Shown one piece after another: positions 16,095 to 26,251 of a stretch of DNA of 64,000 nucleotides (position 1 is its first letter; each line of letters opens with the position of its first letter). Where the stretch lies: positions 990,001 through 1,054,000 of the forward strand of contig NZ_CP040818.1 of the NCBI RefSeq assembly GCF_005887635.2. Reading direction: 5' to 3'. This DNA is from Paroceanicella profunda (lineage in GTDB: Bacteria; Pseudomonadota; Alphaproteobacteria; Rhodobacterales; Rhodobacteraceae). The position numbers and the translations under genes are program-made. Under the pieces are notes generated by a model, which saw only the letters and a list, made by a program, of their open reading frames with translations, did no database searches and was not told the origin of the DNA.

Positions 16095-18287
16095 TCAGAA
16101 AAAGCTCATCGGGTCGATGTCGATGCTCACCCGCACCCCGGCCCCCGGCCGCACCGAGTCGCGCCAGGCCCGGGCGGCGGCCTGCAGCGGCGCGCCCTTC
16201 GGGGCCTTCAGCAGCAGCCGCACCCGGGTGCGGCCGCGGATGCGCGCCACCGGTGCCAGCGCCGGCCCGAACAGCGTCACCCCGGCGCGCTCCAGCAGGC
16301 CCGCCGCCCGCCCCAGCGCCCTCGCGGTCTCGAAGGTGCGCGCCTCGTCCGGCCCGGAGACCACGACGCCGGCCATGCGCCCGTAGGGCGGCGCGCCGGC
16401 GGCCATGCGCTGCGCCGCCTCGCTGCGCCAGAACGCCTCCTCGTCCCCCGAGAGGATGGAGCGGATCACCGGGTGGTCCGGCTGGTGGGTCTGCACCAGC
16501 CCCAGCCCCGGCCGCTCGGCGCGGCCCGCGCGCCCGGCCACCTGGCGGACCAGCTGGAAGGTCTTTTCCGCCGCGCGCAGGTCGCCGCCCTGCAGGCCGA
16601 GGTCGGCGTCGATCACCCCCACCAGCGTCAGCAGCGGAAAGTTGTGGCCCTTGGCCACCAGCTGCGTGCCGATCACGATATCCGCCGCGCCGGAGGCGAT
16701 CTCGTCGATGCGCTCCTTCAGGTCCCGCGCCGTGGTGGCGAGGTCGGAGGAGAGGATGGCCACCCGCGCCTCCGGGAAGCGCGCCGCCACCTCCTCGGCC
16801 AGCCGCTCCACCCCGGGGCCGATGGGCGCCAGCTTGCCCTCCACCTCGCAGTTCGGGCAGGCGGTGGGAATCGGTGCCGTCGCCCCGCACTGGTGGCACA
16901 TCAGCACCCGGCGGAACCGGTGTTCGACCATGCGCGCGTCGCAGTGCGTGCAGCCGATCTGGTGCCCGCAGGCCCGGCACAGGGTGAGCGGGGCAAAGCC
17001 CCGGCGGTTGAGGAACAGGAGCGACTGTTCGCGCGCCTCCAGCCGCTGGCGCATCGCCGCGGCCAGCGCCGGCGAGATCCAGGTGTTGGAGGCCATCTCC
17101 TGGCTGCGCATGTCGATGGCGCGCATCTCGGGCAGCACCGCGGGGCCGAAGCGCTCCGGCAGGTCGATGCGGGCATACTTGCCGGCCTCGGCGTTCGCCC
17201 AGCTCTCCAGCGAGGGCGTGGCGGAGGCGAGCACCACCTGCGCGGAGCCGAGCGCGGCGCGCAGCACCGCCATGTCGCGGGCATTGTAGAGCGCGCCGTC
17301 CTCCTGCTTGTAGGAGCCGTCATGCTCCTCGTCGACGATGATCAGGCCAAGGTCGCGGAACGGCAGGAACAGCGCGGAGCGCGCGCCGATCACCAGCCGC
17401 GCCGCGCCTTCGGCCACCGCGCGCCAGCAGCGCCGGCGCTCCGCCATGGAGGCGCCGGAATGCCATTCCGCCGGCCGGGCGCCGAAGCGCGCCTCCACCC
17501 GGTCGAGGAAATCCACCGTGAGGGCGATCTCGGGCAGCAGCACCAGCGCCTGCCGCCCCCGCGCGAGGCATTCGGCCACCGCTTCGAGATAGACCTCCGT
17601 CTTGCCCGAGCCGGTGACCCCCTTCAGCAGCGTGGTGCCGTAGCGGCCGGAGACGACACCGGCGCGGAGCGTTTCCGCCGCCTCCGCCTGCAGCGCGGAG
17701 AGCGCCCGGCCGGGATGCGCCGCGTCCAGCTCCGGATAGGGCGGGTCGCGCGGTGCTTCGCCGGCGATGAGCACCCCCTGTGCCTCCAGCCCCTTGATGA
17801 CGGAGGTGGAGACCCCCGCCTCCGCCGAGAGATCGCCCAGCGAGAAGCCCAGCCCGCCATGGGCGCGGACCGTCTCCAGCACCCGCGCCCGCGCCGGCGT
17901 GAGGCGCGAGGGCTCCGCCGGCCCGGCCCGGTAGACCCGGCGCGCGCCCGGCGCCTCGCCCAGCCCCGGCGCACGGGTGGCGAGGCGCAGCATCGCCGGC
18001 AGCGGGGTGAGCGTGTACTCCGCCGCGCGCTCCAGGAAGGCGCGCATCGCCGGCAGCATGGGCGGAATGTCCATCCGCGCGCTCACGCTGCGGATGCGCT
18101 TCGGGTCGAAGCCGCCCTCACCCGGGCCCCAGACCACGCCGATCACCTGGCGCGGGCCCAGCGGAACGCGCACGAAATCGCCGGTGCTCACGCCGTCTTC
18201 CGGGGCCTTGTAGTCCAGCAACCGGTCCAGCGGCTCCGTGGTCAGCACCGCGACAAGCCTGCCGGCGGAAAACTCAGCCCCGTCCAT
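16095..18287 (-). CDS. priA: Primosomal protein N' / replication restart helicase PriA
   Basis: A 730-residue 3'-5' helicase that reloads the replisome at stalled forks. The N-terminal DNA-binding domain (about 1-105) and winged helix are followed by Walker [12 protein letters not shown], the DEEH box in [18 protein letters not shown], and the zinc cysteines [22 protein letters not shown] and CPNC. After these come the C-terminal helicase motifs ([27 protein letters not shown]). Length and motif order are normal. It is divergent from tal across a 185-bp promoter region. Confidence 0.97.
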   Translation of the reverse strand: MDGAEFSAGRLVAVLTTEPLDRLLDYKAPEDGVSTGDFVRVPLGPRQVIGVVWGPGEGGFDPKRIRSVSARMDIPPMLPAMRAFLERAAEYTLTPLPAMLRLATRAPGLGEAPGARRVYRAGPAEPSRLTPARARVLETVRAHGGLGFSLGDLSAEAGVSTSVIKGLEAQGVLIAGEAPRDPPYPELDAAHPGRALSALQAEAAETLRAGVVSGRYGTTLLKGVTGSGKTEVYLEAVAECLARGRQALVLLPEIALTVDFLDRVEARFGARPAEWHSGASMAERRRCWRAVAEGAARLVIGARSALFLPFRDLGLIIVDEEHDGSYKQEDGALYNARDMAVLRAALGSAQVVLASATPSLESWANAEAGKYARIDLPERFGPAVLPEMRAIDMRSQEMASNTWISPALAAAMRQRLEAREQSLLFLNRRGFAPLTLCRACGHQIGCTHCDARMVEHRFRRVLMCHQCGATAPIPTACPNCEVEGKLAPIGPGVERLAEEVAARFPEARVAILSSDLATTARDLKERIDEIASGAADIVIGTQLVAKGHNFPLLTLVGVIDADLGLQGGDLRAAEKTFQLVRQVAGRAGRAERPGLGLVQTHQPDHPVIRSILSGDEEAFWRSEAAQRMAAGAPPYGRMAGVVVSGPDEARTFETARALGRAAGLLERAGVTLFGPALAPVARIRGRTRVRLLLKAPKGAPLQAAARAWRDSVRPGAGVRVSIDIDPMSFF

Positions 18288-18378
18288 GCCGCCCCCCGCG
18301 CCCGGCCCGGGCGCCGAACCCTTCCCCCGGCGCGCGCCGGGGCCGCGCCATCTGCGCCTCCATATGCGTCTCCCCGGG

Positions 18379-18407
18379 TTTCACGTTGCCCGCCCTTGCG
18401 CTATATA
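18379..18407 (+). promoter_or_regulatory. Predicted sigma-70 promoter of tal
   Basis: TTTCAC (18379-18384), a 17-nt spacer and TATATA (18402-18407), ending 65 bp before the tal ATG. This is the most AT-rich hexamer in an otherwise GC-rich divergent spacer. Confidence 0.45.
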
Positions 18408-18472
18408 GCCGTCCGGGCAAGCGGTTCGGGCAGCCCGGCCCGGCCCGGCCCCCAGACATCGGAGCGCATGGC

Positions 18473-19126
18473 ATGAAATTCTTCGTGGACACGGCTGAAA
18501 TCGACGAGATCGCCGACCTGACCGCGACCGGCATGGTCGACGGCGTCACCACCAACCCCTCGCTGATCATGAAATCGGGGCGCAACTTCCTCGAGGTGGT
18601 CAAGGAAATCTGCGACATCGTGCCCGGCCCGGTCAGCGCCGAAGTCACCGCGCTGAAGGCAGACGAGATGATCGCCGAGGGCCGCAAGCTGGCCGAGATC
18701 GCCGAGAACATCACCGTCAAGGTGCCGCTCACCTGGGACGGGCTGAAAGCCTGCAAGACCCTCTCCGACGAGGGCAAGATGGTCAATGTCACGCTGTGCT
18801 TCTCCGCCAATCAGGCGCTGCTGGCAGCCAAGGCCGGGGCCACCTTCATCTCGCCTTTTATCGGCCGGCTCGACGATATCAACATCGACGGTCTCGACCT
18901 GATCGCCGAGATCCGCCAGATCTACGACAACTACCACTTCTCCACCGAGATCCTCGCGGCGTCCATCCGCTCCGCGAACCACATCTCCGAATGCGCGAAG
19001 ATCGGCGCCGACGTCGCGACCATGCCGCCCTCGGTGCTGCGCAAACTCGCCGATCACGTGCTGACGGACAAGGGTATCGACTCCTTCGTCGCAGATTGGG
19101 CGAAAACTGGACAGAAAATCATCTAA
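18473..19126 (+). CDS. tal: Transaldolase (TalC / fructose-6-phosphate aldolase family)
   Basis: A 217-residue short transaldolase. The visible motifs are [23 protein letters not shown], the Schiff-base lysine K83 in [10 protein letters not shown], and [26 protein letters not shown] split over residues 107-132. It transfers dihydroxyacetone units in the non-oxidative pentose phosphate pathway; aldolase activity on fructose 6-phosphate is the alternative in this family. The ATG at 18473 follows GGAGC. DUF484 and xerC lie downstream on the same strand, separated by an inverted repeat that starts at the tal stop codon. Confidence 0.93.
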   Translation: MKFFVDTAEIDEIADLTATGMVDGVTTNPSLIMKSGRNFLEVVKEICDIVPGPVSAEVTALKADEMIAEGRKLAEIAENITVKVPLTWDGLKACKTLSDEGKMVNVTLCFSANQALLAAKAGATFISPFIGRLDDINIDGLDLIAEIRQIYDNYHFSTEILAASIRSANHISECAKIGADVATMPPSVLRKLADHVLTDKGIDSFVADWAKTGQKII

Positions 19127-19150
19127 GAGTAACACTTGCAGTTAACTCTT
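19125..19150 (+). repeat. Inverted repeat overlapping the tal stop codon
   Basis: AAGAGTAAC (19125-19133) pairs with GTTAACTCTT (19141-19150), with one bulged A, around a 7-nt loop. The stem is AT-rich and lacks a U-tract, so it is an unusual terminator. It may be a protein-binding dyad or a processing site between tal and the DUF484 gene. Confidence 0.5.
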
Positions 19151-19173
19151 AAGTGATTCGCGAGCAGCAAGAC

Positions 19174-19893
19174 ATGCCCACTCCCCTCGAGGATTCCGCT
19201 GAGTTCAAAGCCCAGATCCTCAAGGATCCGGAGGCGCTTCTCGAAGACGCCGAAGTGATGAAAGCCCTGATTTCGGCCGGTGAGGCCCGGATCGGCCGCA
19301 ACGTGGTCGACCTGAGGGGAGTGCTTGTCGAGCGACTGGAGAGCCGGCTGGGCCGGCTCGAGGACACCCACCGCTCGGTGATCTCGGCCGCCTACGAGAA
19401 TCTCGCAGGCACCAACCAGATCCACCGGGCGGTGCTGGCGCTGCTCGATCACCAGGACTTCGGCACCTTCCTCGACACCGTGGCGAACGACCTGCCCAAC
19501 ATCCTGGCGGTGGATTTCGTGCGCGTCGGGCTGGAAACCACGGAGCGCGAGGCGGGCCTGCCCGTCGGGCCGGTCGGACCGCATGCCGCCGTGGCGGTGG
19601 CCCTCGCGCCGGGGGCGGTCGCGGCACGTTTCGGGGTTCCGGGCGCCGGCGGCACCCACCGCGCGGTGCTGCTGCGCCAGAGCCAGGCCGCGGACAGCCG
19701 CCTGTTCGGCGACCGCGAGGGCTCCGTGCGCTCAGAGGCGCTGCTGCGCCTCGACCTGGGGCACGGCCGCCTGCCGGGCCTGCTCATCCTCGGCGCCGAG
19801 GACCCGCGCCGCTTCAGCCCGGACCAGGGCGTCGACCTGCTCACCTTCTTCGGCGCCGTGTTCGAGCGCGCCCTGCGCCGCTGGGCCGCATGA
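19174..19893 (+). CDS. DUF484 family protein
   Basis: A 239-residue protein of the DUF484 family. It has a helical N-terminal part (FKAQILKDPEALLEDAEVM) and a GAF-like domain from about residue 75. Its biochemical role is unknown, but it commonly precedes xerC, as here. The ATG at 19174 is preferred; a GTG at 19153 would add seven residues and start inside the inverted repeat. The stop overlaps the xerC start as ATGA, implying coupled translation. Confidence 0.85.
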   Translation: MPTPLEDSAEFKAQILKDPEALLEDAEVMKALISAGEARIGRNVVDLRGVLVERLESRLGRLEDTHRSVISAAYENLAGTNQIHRAVLALLDHQDFGTFLDTVANDLPNILAVDFVRVGLETTEREAGLPVGPVGPHAAVAVALAPGAVAARFGVPGAGGTHRAVLLRQSQAADSRLFGDREGSVRSEALLRLDLGHGRLPGLLILGAEDPRRFSPDQGVDLLTFFGAVFERALRRWAA

Positions 19894-20816
19894 CCGCCGC
19901 CTCGGAGGGCGCTGCCGCGCTGCTCGAGGACTGGCTCACCCATCAACGCGTGCTGCGCGGCAGCCGGCCCCTCACCATCGAGGCCTACCGGCGCGACGTG
20001 GCGGGCTTCCTCGGCTTTCTCAACCTGCATCGCGGCGGACCGGCGGGGCTGAGCGCGCTCGGCACCGTCACCCATTCCGACATGCGGGCCTGGATGGCGC
20101 GGGAGCGCGAGCGCGGGCTCTCCGCCCGGTCGCTGGCGCGGGGGCTTTCGGCGGTGAAGGGCTTCTTCCGCTGGCTGGCGGAGCACCGCGCGGTGGAGGC
20201 CCCGGCCGTCCACGCGATGCGCGGGCCGCGCCTGCGCCAGCGCCTGCCCCGGCCCATCGCGCGCGAGGCGGCGAGCGCCCTGCTCGACAGCGCCGAGCTT
20301 CAGCACCCCGAAGCCTGGATCGCGGCGCGGGACCGGGCGGTGCTCACCCTGCTCTACGGCTCGGGGCTGCGCATCTCGGAGGCGCTCGGCCTGCCGCGCG
20401 GCACAGGCGTGCTGCCCGACGTGCTGCGCATCACCGGCAAGGGCGGCAAGGAGCGGCTGGTGCCGGTGCTGCCGGTGGCGCGGGCGGCGGTGTCGGAGTA
20501 CCTGCGCCTGTGCCCGCACGACCCCGGCGCCACCGGGCCGCTGTTCCTGGGCGCGCGCGGCGGGCAGCTCAATCCGCGCACCATCCAGAAGCTGATGGAA
20601 GTGTGCCGCGCTCAGCTCGGCCTGCCGGCCACGGCCACGCCGCATGCGCTGCGCCACAGCTTCGCCACCGCGCTGCTGGAGGCCGGCGGAGACCTGCGCG
20701 CCATCCAGAGCCTGCTCGGCCACGCCTCGCTGTCGACCACGCAGGTCTACACCTCGGTCGACCAGGCCCGGCTGATGGAAATCTACGCCTCCGCCCACCC
20801 GAAAGGCGGAGGCTGA
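19890..20816 (+). CDS. xerC: Tyrosine recombinase XerC
   Basis: A 308-residue tyrosine recombinase that with XerD resolves chromosome dimers at dif. The N-terminal SAM-like DNA-binding domain covers about 1-110. The catalytic residues are all visible: R161 (GSGLRISEA), K184 (TGKGGKERLVP), H252 and R255 (HALRHSFAT), H278 (LLGHASL) and the nucleophile Y287 (TTQVYTSVD). Coupling to DUF484 and the absence of attachment sites or phage genes mark it as the housekeeping recombinase rather than a mobile-element integrase. Confidence 0.95.
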   Translation: MTAASEGAAALLEDWLTHQRVLRGSRPLTIEAYRRDVAGFLGFLNLHRGGPAGLSALGTVTHSDMRAWMARERERGLSARSLARGLSAVKGFFRWLAEHRAVEAPAVHAMRGPRLRQRLPRPIAREAASALLDSAELQHPEAWIAARDRAVLTLLYGSGLRISEALGLPRGTGVLPDVLRITGKGGKERLVPVLPVARAAVSEYLRLCPHDPGATGPLFLGARGGQLNPRTIQKLMEVCRAQLGLPATATPHALRHSFATALLEAGGDLRAIQSLLGHASLSTTQVYTSVDQARLMEIYASAHPKGGG

Positions 20817-20908
20817 GCCACCGGATGCGGCACCGAATTGCCTTTCGCTCGCTCCGGATGACGGTTTAATGTGCCTCGCATGACACAGACAACCGCGACC
20901 CGCGCCGC

Positions 20909-21616
20909 ATGACAAAACGTCTCCAAGCCTTCTCCGTGCACCTGCTGACCGCCACCGGCGCGGTCTTCGCGCTGCTCGCCATGTTCGCCGCCGCGCGGCA
21001 GGACTGGAGCCTGATGTACATCTGGCTGGTCGTCGCCCTGGCGGTGGACGGCATCGACGGCCCGCTGGCCCGGCACTACGAGGTGAAGTCCTACGCCCCG
21101 CAGTGGGACGGGGTGCTGATGGACCTGATCATCGACTTCCTCACCTACGTCTTCATCCCGGCCTTCGCGCTGGTCGAAAGCGGGCTGCTGCCCGGCTGGG
21201 CCGGCTGGTTCACCGCCATCCTCATCACCTTCTCCTCCGTGGTCTATTTCGCCGACACCCGGATGAAGACCTCCGACAACAGCTTCTCCGGCTTCCCGGG
21301 CTGCTGGAACATGGTGATCCTGGTGTTCTTCGCCACGGAACCGGCCTGGTGGACGGTGATCGGCCTGTCGGTGATCCTCGCCCTGGCACAGTTCTTCCCG
21401 ATCAAGTTCGTGCACCCGGTGCGCACCGACCGCTGGCGCGCCATCAGCCTGCCGGCGATCGTGCTGTGGACCGGTTTCGCCGGCTGGGCGGCGGCGGCCC
21501 GCTTCGACCCGCCGGTGCTCTGCACGCTGGGGCTGCTGGTCACCTCGGCCTACCTGCTCGGCGCCGGGGCGGCGCAGCAGGTCTTCCCGCCCCGCACCTC
21601 CGGCCGGCGCGCCTGA
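20909..21616 (+). CDS. pcs: Phosphatidylcholine synthase
   Basis: A 235-residue membrane enzyme of the CDP-alcohol phosphatidyltransferase family, joining choline to CDP-diacylglycerol. The signature DGIDGPLAR begins near residue 51 and continues to the GVLMDLIID aspartates. About six to eight hydrophobic segments follow. The [15 protein letters not shown] form is typical of Pcs rather than PgsA. Its presence indicates that the cell can build phosphatidylcholine from external choline, common in Alphaproteobacteria. It follows xerC by 92 bp and may share its transcript. Confidence 0.9.
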   Translation: MTKRLQAFSVHLLTATGAVFALLAMFAAARQDWSLMYIWLVVALAVDGIDGPLARHYEVKSYAPQWDGVLMDLIIDFLTYVFIPAFALVESGLLPGWAGWFTAILITFSSVVYFADTRMKTSDNSFSGFPGCWNMVILVFFATEPAWWTVIGLSVILALAQFFPIKFVHPVRTDRWRAISLPAIVLWTGFAGWAAAARFDPPVLCTLGLLVTSAYLLGAGAAQQVFPPRTSGRRA

Positions 21617-21992
21617 TCGCGCTGCCCGGGCGGGGGATGCCCCGCACATCGGCAAGGCGCCCGGGCCCTCGCCAGCTCCCCGGACGCCAGCTCTCCCGGC
21701 CCGGCAGCGCCGCCGGGCACCGGCTCTTCTGGCCCGGCAATACCCCCGGGCCCCGCGCGCACCGCGGCCCGGCGGCCCGGCCGGCGGATGCGGCCGCGCA
21801 TCGAACCGGGCGACGCCACCCGCCACAACCGGGCGCGGGCGCCGCATTATCGCTTTCTTTCGGGGCCGGAACGCTGTATGGAGCCCGGAGCGCTGGCGGG
21901 AGCTTCCCACCGGTGCCATGATGCATACGACTCTGCTGGACGACATCCCGGCAGCAGCCGTTCCGAAAAACTCAGATTTGAGGAGATCCCCG
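21617..21992. other. Upstream region of rpsO
   Basis: A 376-bp spacer with no gene that I can support. A strong ribosome site AGGAG is at 21981-21985. The short AT-containing patch at 21845-21860 is the likeliest place for the rpsO promoter, but no clean -35/-10 pair is visible. Confidence 0.4.
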
Positions 21993-22262
21993 ATGTCGAT
22001 CACGCCCGACGTGAAAGAAAACCTGATCAAGGAATACGCCACCAAGGAAGGCGACACCGGTTCGCCGGAAGTCCAGGTTGCGATCCTGACCAGCCGCATC
22101 ACCACGCTCACCGAGCATTTCAAGGCCCACAAGAAGGACAACCACTCCCGCCGTGGTCTCCTGAAGATGGTGTCCCAGCGGCGCAAGCTGCTCGACTACG
22201 TCAAGGCGAAGGACGTTGAGCGCTACCAGTCGCTCATCCAGCGCCTCGGCATCCGCCGCTGA
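21993..22262 (+). CDS. rpsO: 30S ribosomal protein S15
   Basis: An 89-residue protein, exactly the usual S15 length, binding 16S rRNA helices 20-22 in the 30S platform. [31 protein letters not shown] and [21 protein letters not shown] (split) are the family hallmarks. The ATG at 21993 lies 8 bp after AGGAG; the longer frame from 21918 is not conserved in S15. It precedes pnp, the classic rpsO-pnp order, with an intrinsic terminator in between. Confidence 0.98.
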   Translation: MSITPDVKENLIKEYATKEGDTGSPEVQVAILTSRITTLTEHFKAHKKDNHSRRGLLKMVSQRRKLLDYVKAKDVERYQSLIQRLGIRR

Positions 22263-22276
22263 CGCGGCTGCGGACA

Positions 22277-22303
22277 CGCGCCCTGCGGGGCGCGTTTTCG
22301 TTT
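22277..22303 (+). terminator. Intrinsic terminator of rpsO
   Basis: A perfect 7-bp stem CGCGCCC/GGGCGCG with loop TGCG, followed by TTTTCGTTT, starts 15 bp after the rpsO stop. Confidence 0.85.
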
Positions 22304-22688
22304 CGCTGACCGGGGTACGGGCCCCCGCCCCGCCGGACACCGGCGCGGCACCGCCCGGATGACCGACCGGACGCAAGCTCCGAGGCTGACCCTCGGCTGA
22401 AGACGATCGATCGCCGCCCGGCCCGGAACCGGCCGGCCAGCGCAGACCAGGCTGGCGCCCGACCCGCCCGCAACCCCGCTCCGGGCACGCGGACCCAGGG
22501 CCGGGCCCCGGCCGGATACCAGGCCGACGGCCTGCAGACCACACCGCCCCCCGGGGCATGACTGACCGAATGGCGCACCCGGCCCAAGGCTCCGGCCGGA
22601 CTGCGTGGAAAGCAAAGCAGAGCCCGCCCCGTACGGGGGCGTATTGGGCCGGCCCAGGGGGGTCGCGCCCCGATGAAAAGGAAATCGG
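22304..22688. other. rpsO-pnp spacer
   Basis: About 385 bp between the rpsO terminator and pnp. It presumably holds the pnp promoter and a 5' leader that could serve in PNPase autocontrol, as known from enterobacteria. I see no conserved structure that I can name and no gene. Confidence 0.4.
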
Positions 22689-24818
22689 ATGTTCAACGTT
22701 ACCAAGAAGACGATGGAATGGGGCGGCGAGACGCTGACGCTTGAGACGGGCAAGATGGCCCGCCAGGCCGACGGCGCCGTCGTCGCGACCCTCGGCGAGA
22801 CGTCGGTTCTCGCCACCGTCGTGTACGAGAAGAAGCCCAAGGTCGGCTTCGACTTCTTCCCGCTCTCCGTGCATTACCAGGAAAAGTACTACGCTGCGGG
22901 CAAGATCCCCGGCGGCTTTTTCAAGCGTGAAGCCCGGCCGACCGAGAAGGAGGTCCTGACCTCCCGCCTCATCGACCGCCCGATCCGCCCGCTCTTCGTG
23001 CCCGGCTTCAAGCACGAGACCCAGGTGATCGTGACCGTGCTCAGCCACGATCTGGTCAATGACCCGGACATCCTGGGCATGATCGCTACCTCCGCGGCGC
23101 TGACCCTCTCCGGCGTGCCCTTCATGGGCCCGATCGGCGCGGCGCGCGTCGGCTTCGTGGACGGCAAGTACGTCCTGAACCCGGCCGTCGAGGACATGAA
23201 CAAGCTCAACGAGAAGCCGGACCAGAAGCTCAACCTCGTCGTCGCCGGCACCGCCGACGCGGTGATGATGGTGGAATCGGAGGCCTATGAGCTCTCCGAG
23301 GAAGAGATGCTGGGCGCGGTGACCTTTGGCCATGACGCGATGAAGCCGGTGATCGACCTGATCATCGACCTCGCCGAGACCGCCGCCAAGGAGCCGTTCG
23401 ACTTCCAGCCGGAAACCAACGACGCGCTCACCGCCAAGATCCGCAGTCTCGTCGAGGCCGACCTGCGCGACGCCTTCACCACCGTGGACAAGATGGAGCG
23501 CCAGAACAAGGTCTCCGCCGCGAAGGACAAGATGAAGGCCGGCCTGACGGAGGAAGAGCTCGAGGGCAACTTCGCCGGCACCGCCTTCAAGGCCGTGGAA
23601 TCCGACATCGTGCGCAACGCGGTGCTCGACACCGGCAAGCGCATCGACGGCCGCGACCTGGTCACCGTGCGCCCGATCGTCTCCGAGGTCGGCATCCTGC
23701 CCCGCACCCATGGCTCCGCGCTGTTCACCCGTGGTGAGACGCAGGGCCTCGTGGTCACCACGCTGGGCACCGGCGATTCCGAGCAGATCATCGACGCGCT
23801 CGAAGGCGAATGGCGCGAGCGTTTCATGCTGCATTACAACTTCCCCCCCTACTCGGTGGGTGAGGCGGGCCGCATGAGCTCCCCCGGTCGCCGCGAGATC
23901 GGCCATGGCAAGCTCGCATGGCGCGCGCTGCAGGCCGTGCTGCCGGCCGCGACCGACTTCCCCTACACGATCCGCGTGGTCTCCGAGATCACCGAATCGA
24001 ACGGCTCCTCCTCGATGGCCAGCGTCTGCGGCGCCTCCCTGTCGATGATGGATGCCGGCGTGCCGCTGAAGGCACCGGTCGCGGGCGTGGCCATGGGCCT
24101 CATCCTCGAGGGCGATCGCTTCGCCGTGCTCACCGACATCCTGGGCGACGAGGATCACCTCGGCGACATGGACTTCAAGGTGGCCGGCACCGAAGCGGGC
24201 ATCACCTCGCTGCAGATGGACATCAAGGTGGCCGGCATCACCCCGGCGATCATGGAGCAGGCCCTCGCCCAGGCGAAGGGCGGCCGTGTCCACATCCTCG
24301 AAGAGATGTCCAAGGCGCTGACCTCGGGCCGGAACGAGTTCTCGGTCCACGCCCCGCGCATCGAGACCATGACCATCCCGGCCGACAAGATCCGGGAAGT
24401 GATCGGCTCGGGCGGCAAGGTCATCCGCTCGATCGTCGAGGAATCCGGTGCCAAGGTCGACATCAACGACGACGGCCTGATCAAGATCGCCTCCGCCGAT
24501 GGCGCGGCCATCGAGAAGGCCCGCGAGCTGATCTACTCGATCGTCGCCGAGCCGGAAGTCGGCCGCATCTACACCGGCAAGGTCGTGAAGCTGATGGACT
24601 TCGGCGCCTTCGTGAACTTCTTCGGCAAGCGTGACGGGCTGGTCCACGTCTCCCAGATCGCGCCGAAGCGGATCAATCACCCCTCCGACCTCCTCAAGGA
24701 GGGCCAGGAAGTGAAGGTGAAGCTGCTGGGCTTCGACGACCGCGGCAAGGTGCGCCTCGCCATGAAGATGGTCGATCAGGAAACCGGCAAGGAGATCACC
24801 GAGGAAGCGGCGGAGTAA
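22689..24818 (+). CDS. pnp: Polyribonucleotide nucleotidyltransferase (PNPase)
   Basis: A 709-residue phosphorolytic 3'-5' exoribonuclease of the RNA degradosome. Two RNase PH-like cores are visible ([20 protein letters not shown] and [14 protein letters not shown] lie in the first and second). They are followed by a KH domain ([19 protein letters not shown] near residues 565-585) and an S1 domain ([20 protein letters not shown] near 625). Length and order are normal. It has its own strong terminator 40 bp downstream. Confidence 0.98.
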   Translation: MFNVTKKTMEWGGETLTLETGKMARQADGAVVATLGETSVLATVVYEKKPKVGFDFFPLSVHYQEKYYAAGKIPGGFFKREARPTEKEVLTSRLIDRPIRPLFVPGFKHETQVIVTVLSHDLVNDPDILGMIATSAALTLSGVPFMGPIGAARVGFVDGKYVLNPAVEDMNKLNEKPDQKLNLVVAGTADAVMMVESEAYELSEEEMLGAVTFGHDAMKPVIDLIIDLAETAAKEPFDFQPETNDALTAKIRSLVEADLRDAFTTVDKMERQNKVSAAKDKMKAGLTEEELEGNFAGTAFKAVESDIVRNAVLDTGKRIDGRDLVTVRPIVSEVGILPRTHGSALFTRGETQGLVVTTLGTGDSEQIIDALEGEWRERFMLHYNFPPYSVGEAGRMSSPGRREIGHGKLAWRALQAVLPAATDFPYTIRVVSEITESNGSSSMASVCGASLSMMDAGVPLKAPVAGVAMGLILEGDRFAVLTDILGDEDHLGDMDFKVAGTEAGITSLQMDIKVAGITPAIMEQALAQAKGGRVHILEEMSKALTSGRNEFSVHAPRIETMTIPADKIREVIGSGGKVIRSIVEESGAKVDINDDGLIKIASADGAAIEKARELIYSIVAEPEVGRIYTGKVVKLMDFGAFVNFFGKRDGLVHVSQIAPKRINHPSDLLKEGQEVKVKLLGFDDRGKVRLAMKMVDQETGKEITEEAAE

Positions 24819-24856
24819 TCCGCCCGCCCCGGCCCTCCGGCCCCGAGCACTGAGGA

Positions 24857-24885
24857 AACCCCGGCCCGCGCGGCCGGGGTTTTTT
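24857..24885 (+). terminator. Intrinsic terminator of pnp
   Basis: A 10-bp stem AACCCCGGCC/GGCCGGGGTT with a 5-nt loop runs directly into a T-tract. Confidence 0.9.
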
Positions 24886-25304
24886 CGTGTTCCGGGGGCA
24901 CTCCTGCCTACCGGCCCTCTCCGGGGCAGCCCGGTCGAGGGGGCCCTCCGGCCCTGCCTTGCCTGCCGTCCCCGGTCGGGCGGCGCCCCCAGTGTTTCCG
25001 CCCTGTCGCACCAGTGCGCGCGGCCCCCCCGGCTCCGCACCCGCGCCACAGGCTTCGCACCACGCGGCCGACGCCGGCAATCCCCGGGCTGCGCGCCCGC
25101 CCGTTCCGCGCCGACGGGCCTCCGCCCGGGCGGTGCGGGTTCCGCGCGTGGCCCGGGCCGCTGCCGGCGGATGGCCGTCTCGGGCCCGGGACGGCGCATG
25201 GACCCCGGGCGGCACGACGTCCCGCCCCCTGCCCGCAACCTTTGCGATTGACGCCGCCGGGAATTTCGGGCCTCGGTGGAGCACCCTTCATCAGGCCCGG
25301 ACCC
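24886..25304. other. Spacer between pnp terminator and EamA gene
   Basis: About 420 bp, very GC-rich. Several frames are open, but none shows a recognisable start, ribosome site or protein pattern. I see no named element. Confidence 0.4.
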
Positions 25305-26180
25305 ATGGCAGAACAGAACACCCTTCGCGGCATCCTCTACATGGTGCTCGCCACCATCGTCTTCTCCGCGCAGGACGGGCTCTCGAAGCACCTCGCGGAG
25401 GCGGCGAACCCGATGTTCGTCATCATGGTGCGCTACTGGGCCTTCATGATCTTCGTCACCGTGATCTCGGCGCGCAGCCCCGGCGGGCTCAGCGCCGCGG
25501 TGCACACGAAGCAGCCGCTCCTGCAGGCCGCGCGCGGCGTGCTGCTGGTGCTGGAGATACTCGTCACCGTCTGGGCCTTCACCCTGCTCGGCCTCGCCGC
25601 CACCCATGCCATCTTCGCATGCTACCCGCTGCTGGTGGTGGCCTTCTCCGGGCCGGTGCTGGGCGAGAAGGTGGGCTGGCGGCGCTGGTCCGCCGTGGGG
25701 GTGGGCTTCCTCGGCATCCTGGTGATCCTGCGCCCGGGCCTCTCGGTGATCGACCCGAACGCGCTGGTGGCGCTGGTGGCCGCGGGCATGTTCGCCGCCT
25801 ACGGGCTGATGACCCGCCTCGCCTCGCGCAAGGACCCCGCCACCACCTCCTTCTTCTGGACCGGCATCGCCGGCGGCGTGACGGCCTGCGCCATCGGGCC
25901 GTTCTACTGGACCGGCTTTTCCGCCTCGGACTGGGGGCTGATGGGCATCCTGTGCATCACCGGCGCCGGCGGGCACTACCTGCTCATCAAGGCGCTGGAG
26001 ACGGCGGAAGCCGCCACCGTGCAGCCCTTCGCCTACCTTCAGCTCGTCTTCGCCTCCTCCATCGGCATCTTCTTCTTCGGCGAGCACGTGGATGCCTGGA
26101 CGGTGACCGGCGCCGCGGTGATCGTGGGCGCCGGGCTCTACACCTTCTGGCGCGAATCCGTGCGCAAGCGGCGGGCCTGA
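25305..26180 (+). CDS. EamA-family (drug/metabolite superfamily) transporter
   Basis: A 291-residue inner-membrane protein with ten predicted transmembrane helices in two EamA repeats (about 8-140 and 150-285). The first begins GILYMVLATIVFSAQDGLSKH; the second ends in the usual basic tail WRESVRKRRA. The family exports amino acids, nucleobases or other metabolites, and the substrate is not predictable. I chose the ATG at 25305 because it starts the first repeat directly; the longer frame adds low-complexity sequence. It precedes hisC by 71 bp. Confidence 0.85.
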   Translation: MAEQNTLRGILYMVLATIVFSAQDGLSKHLAEAANPMFVIMVRYWAFMIFVTVISARSPGGLSAAVHTKQPLLQAARGVLLVLEILVTVWAFTLLGLAATHAIFACYPLLVVAFSGPVLGEKVGWRRWSAVGVGFLGILVILRPGLSVIDPNALVALVAAGMFAAYGLMTRLASRKDPATTSFFWTGIAGGVTACAIGPFYWTGFSASDWGLMGILCITGAGGHYLLIKALETAEAATVQPFAYLQLVFASSIGIFFFGEHVDAWTVTGAAVIVGAGLYTFWRESVRKRRA

Positions 26181-26251
26181 GGCCCCCGGCTCTCTGGCCA
26201 AGGCGGCGTGAACCCACTATGACGGTCGCGCAACTTTCCGCCGGGTGAGAC

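Noticed and set aside
19890..20816. Tyrosine recombinase as the sign of an integrated element
   Set aside because: It is coupled to DUF484 in the usual housekeeping xerC arrangement, and no attachment-site duplication, tRNA or phage gene is nearby.
21972..26201. A very long antisense open frame (1,409 codons) across rpsO, pnp and the EamA gene
   Set aside because: It lies opposite confidently identified genes. Its translation is low-complexity, with His/Arg/Gly-rich runs and no domain pattern, as expected of a GC3-driven shadow at about 70% G+C.
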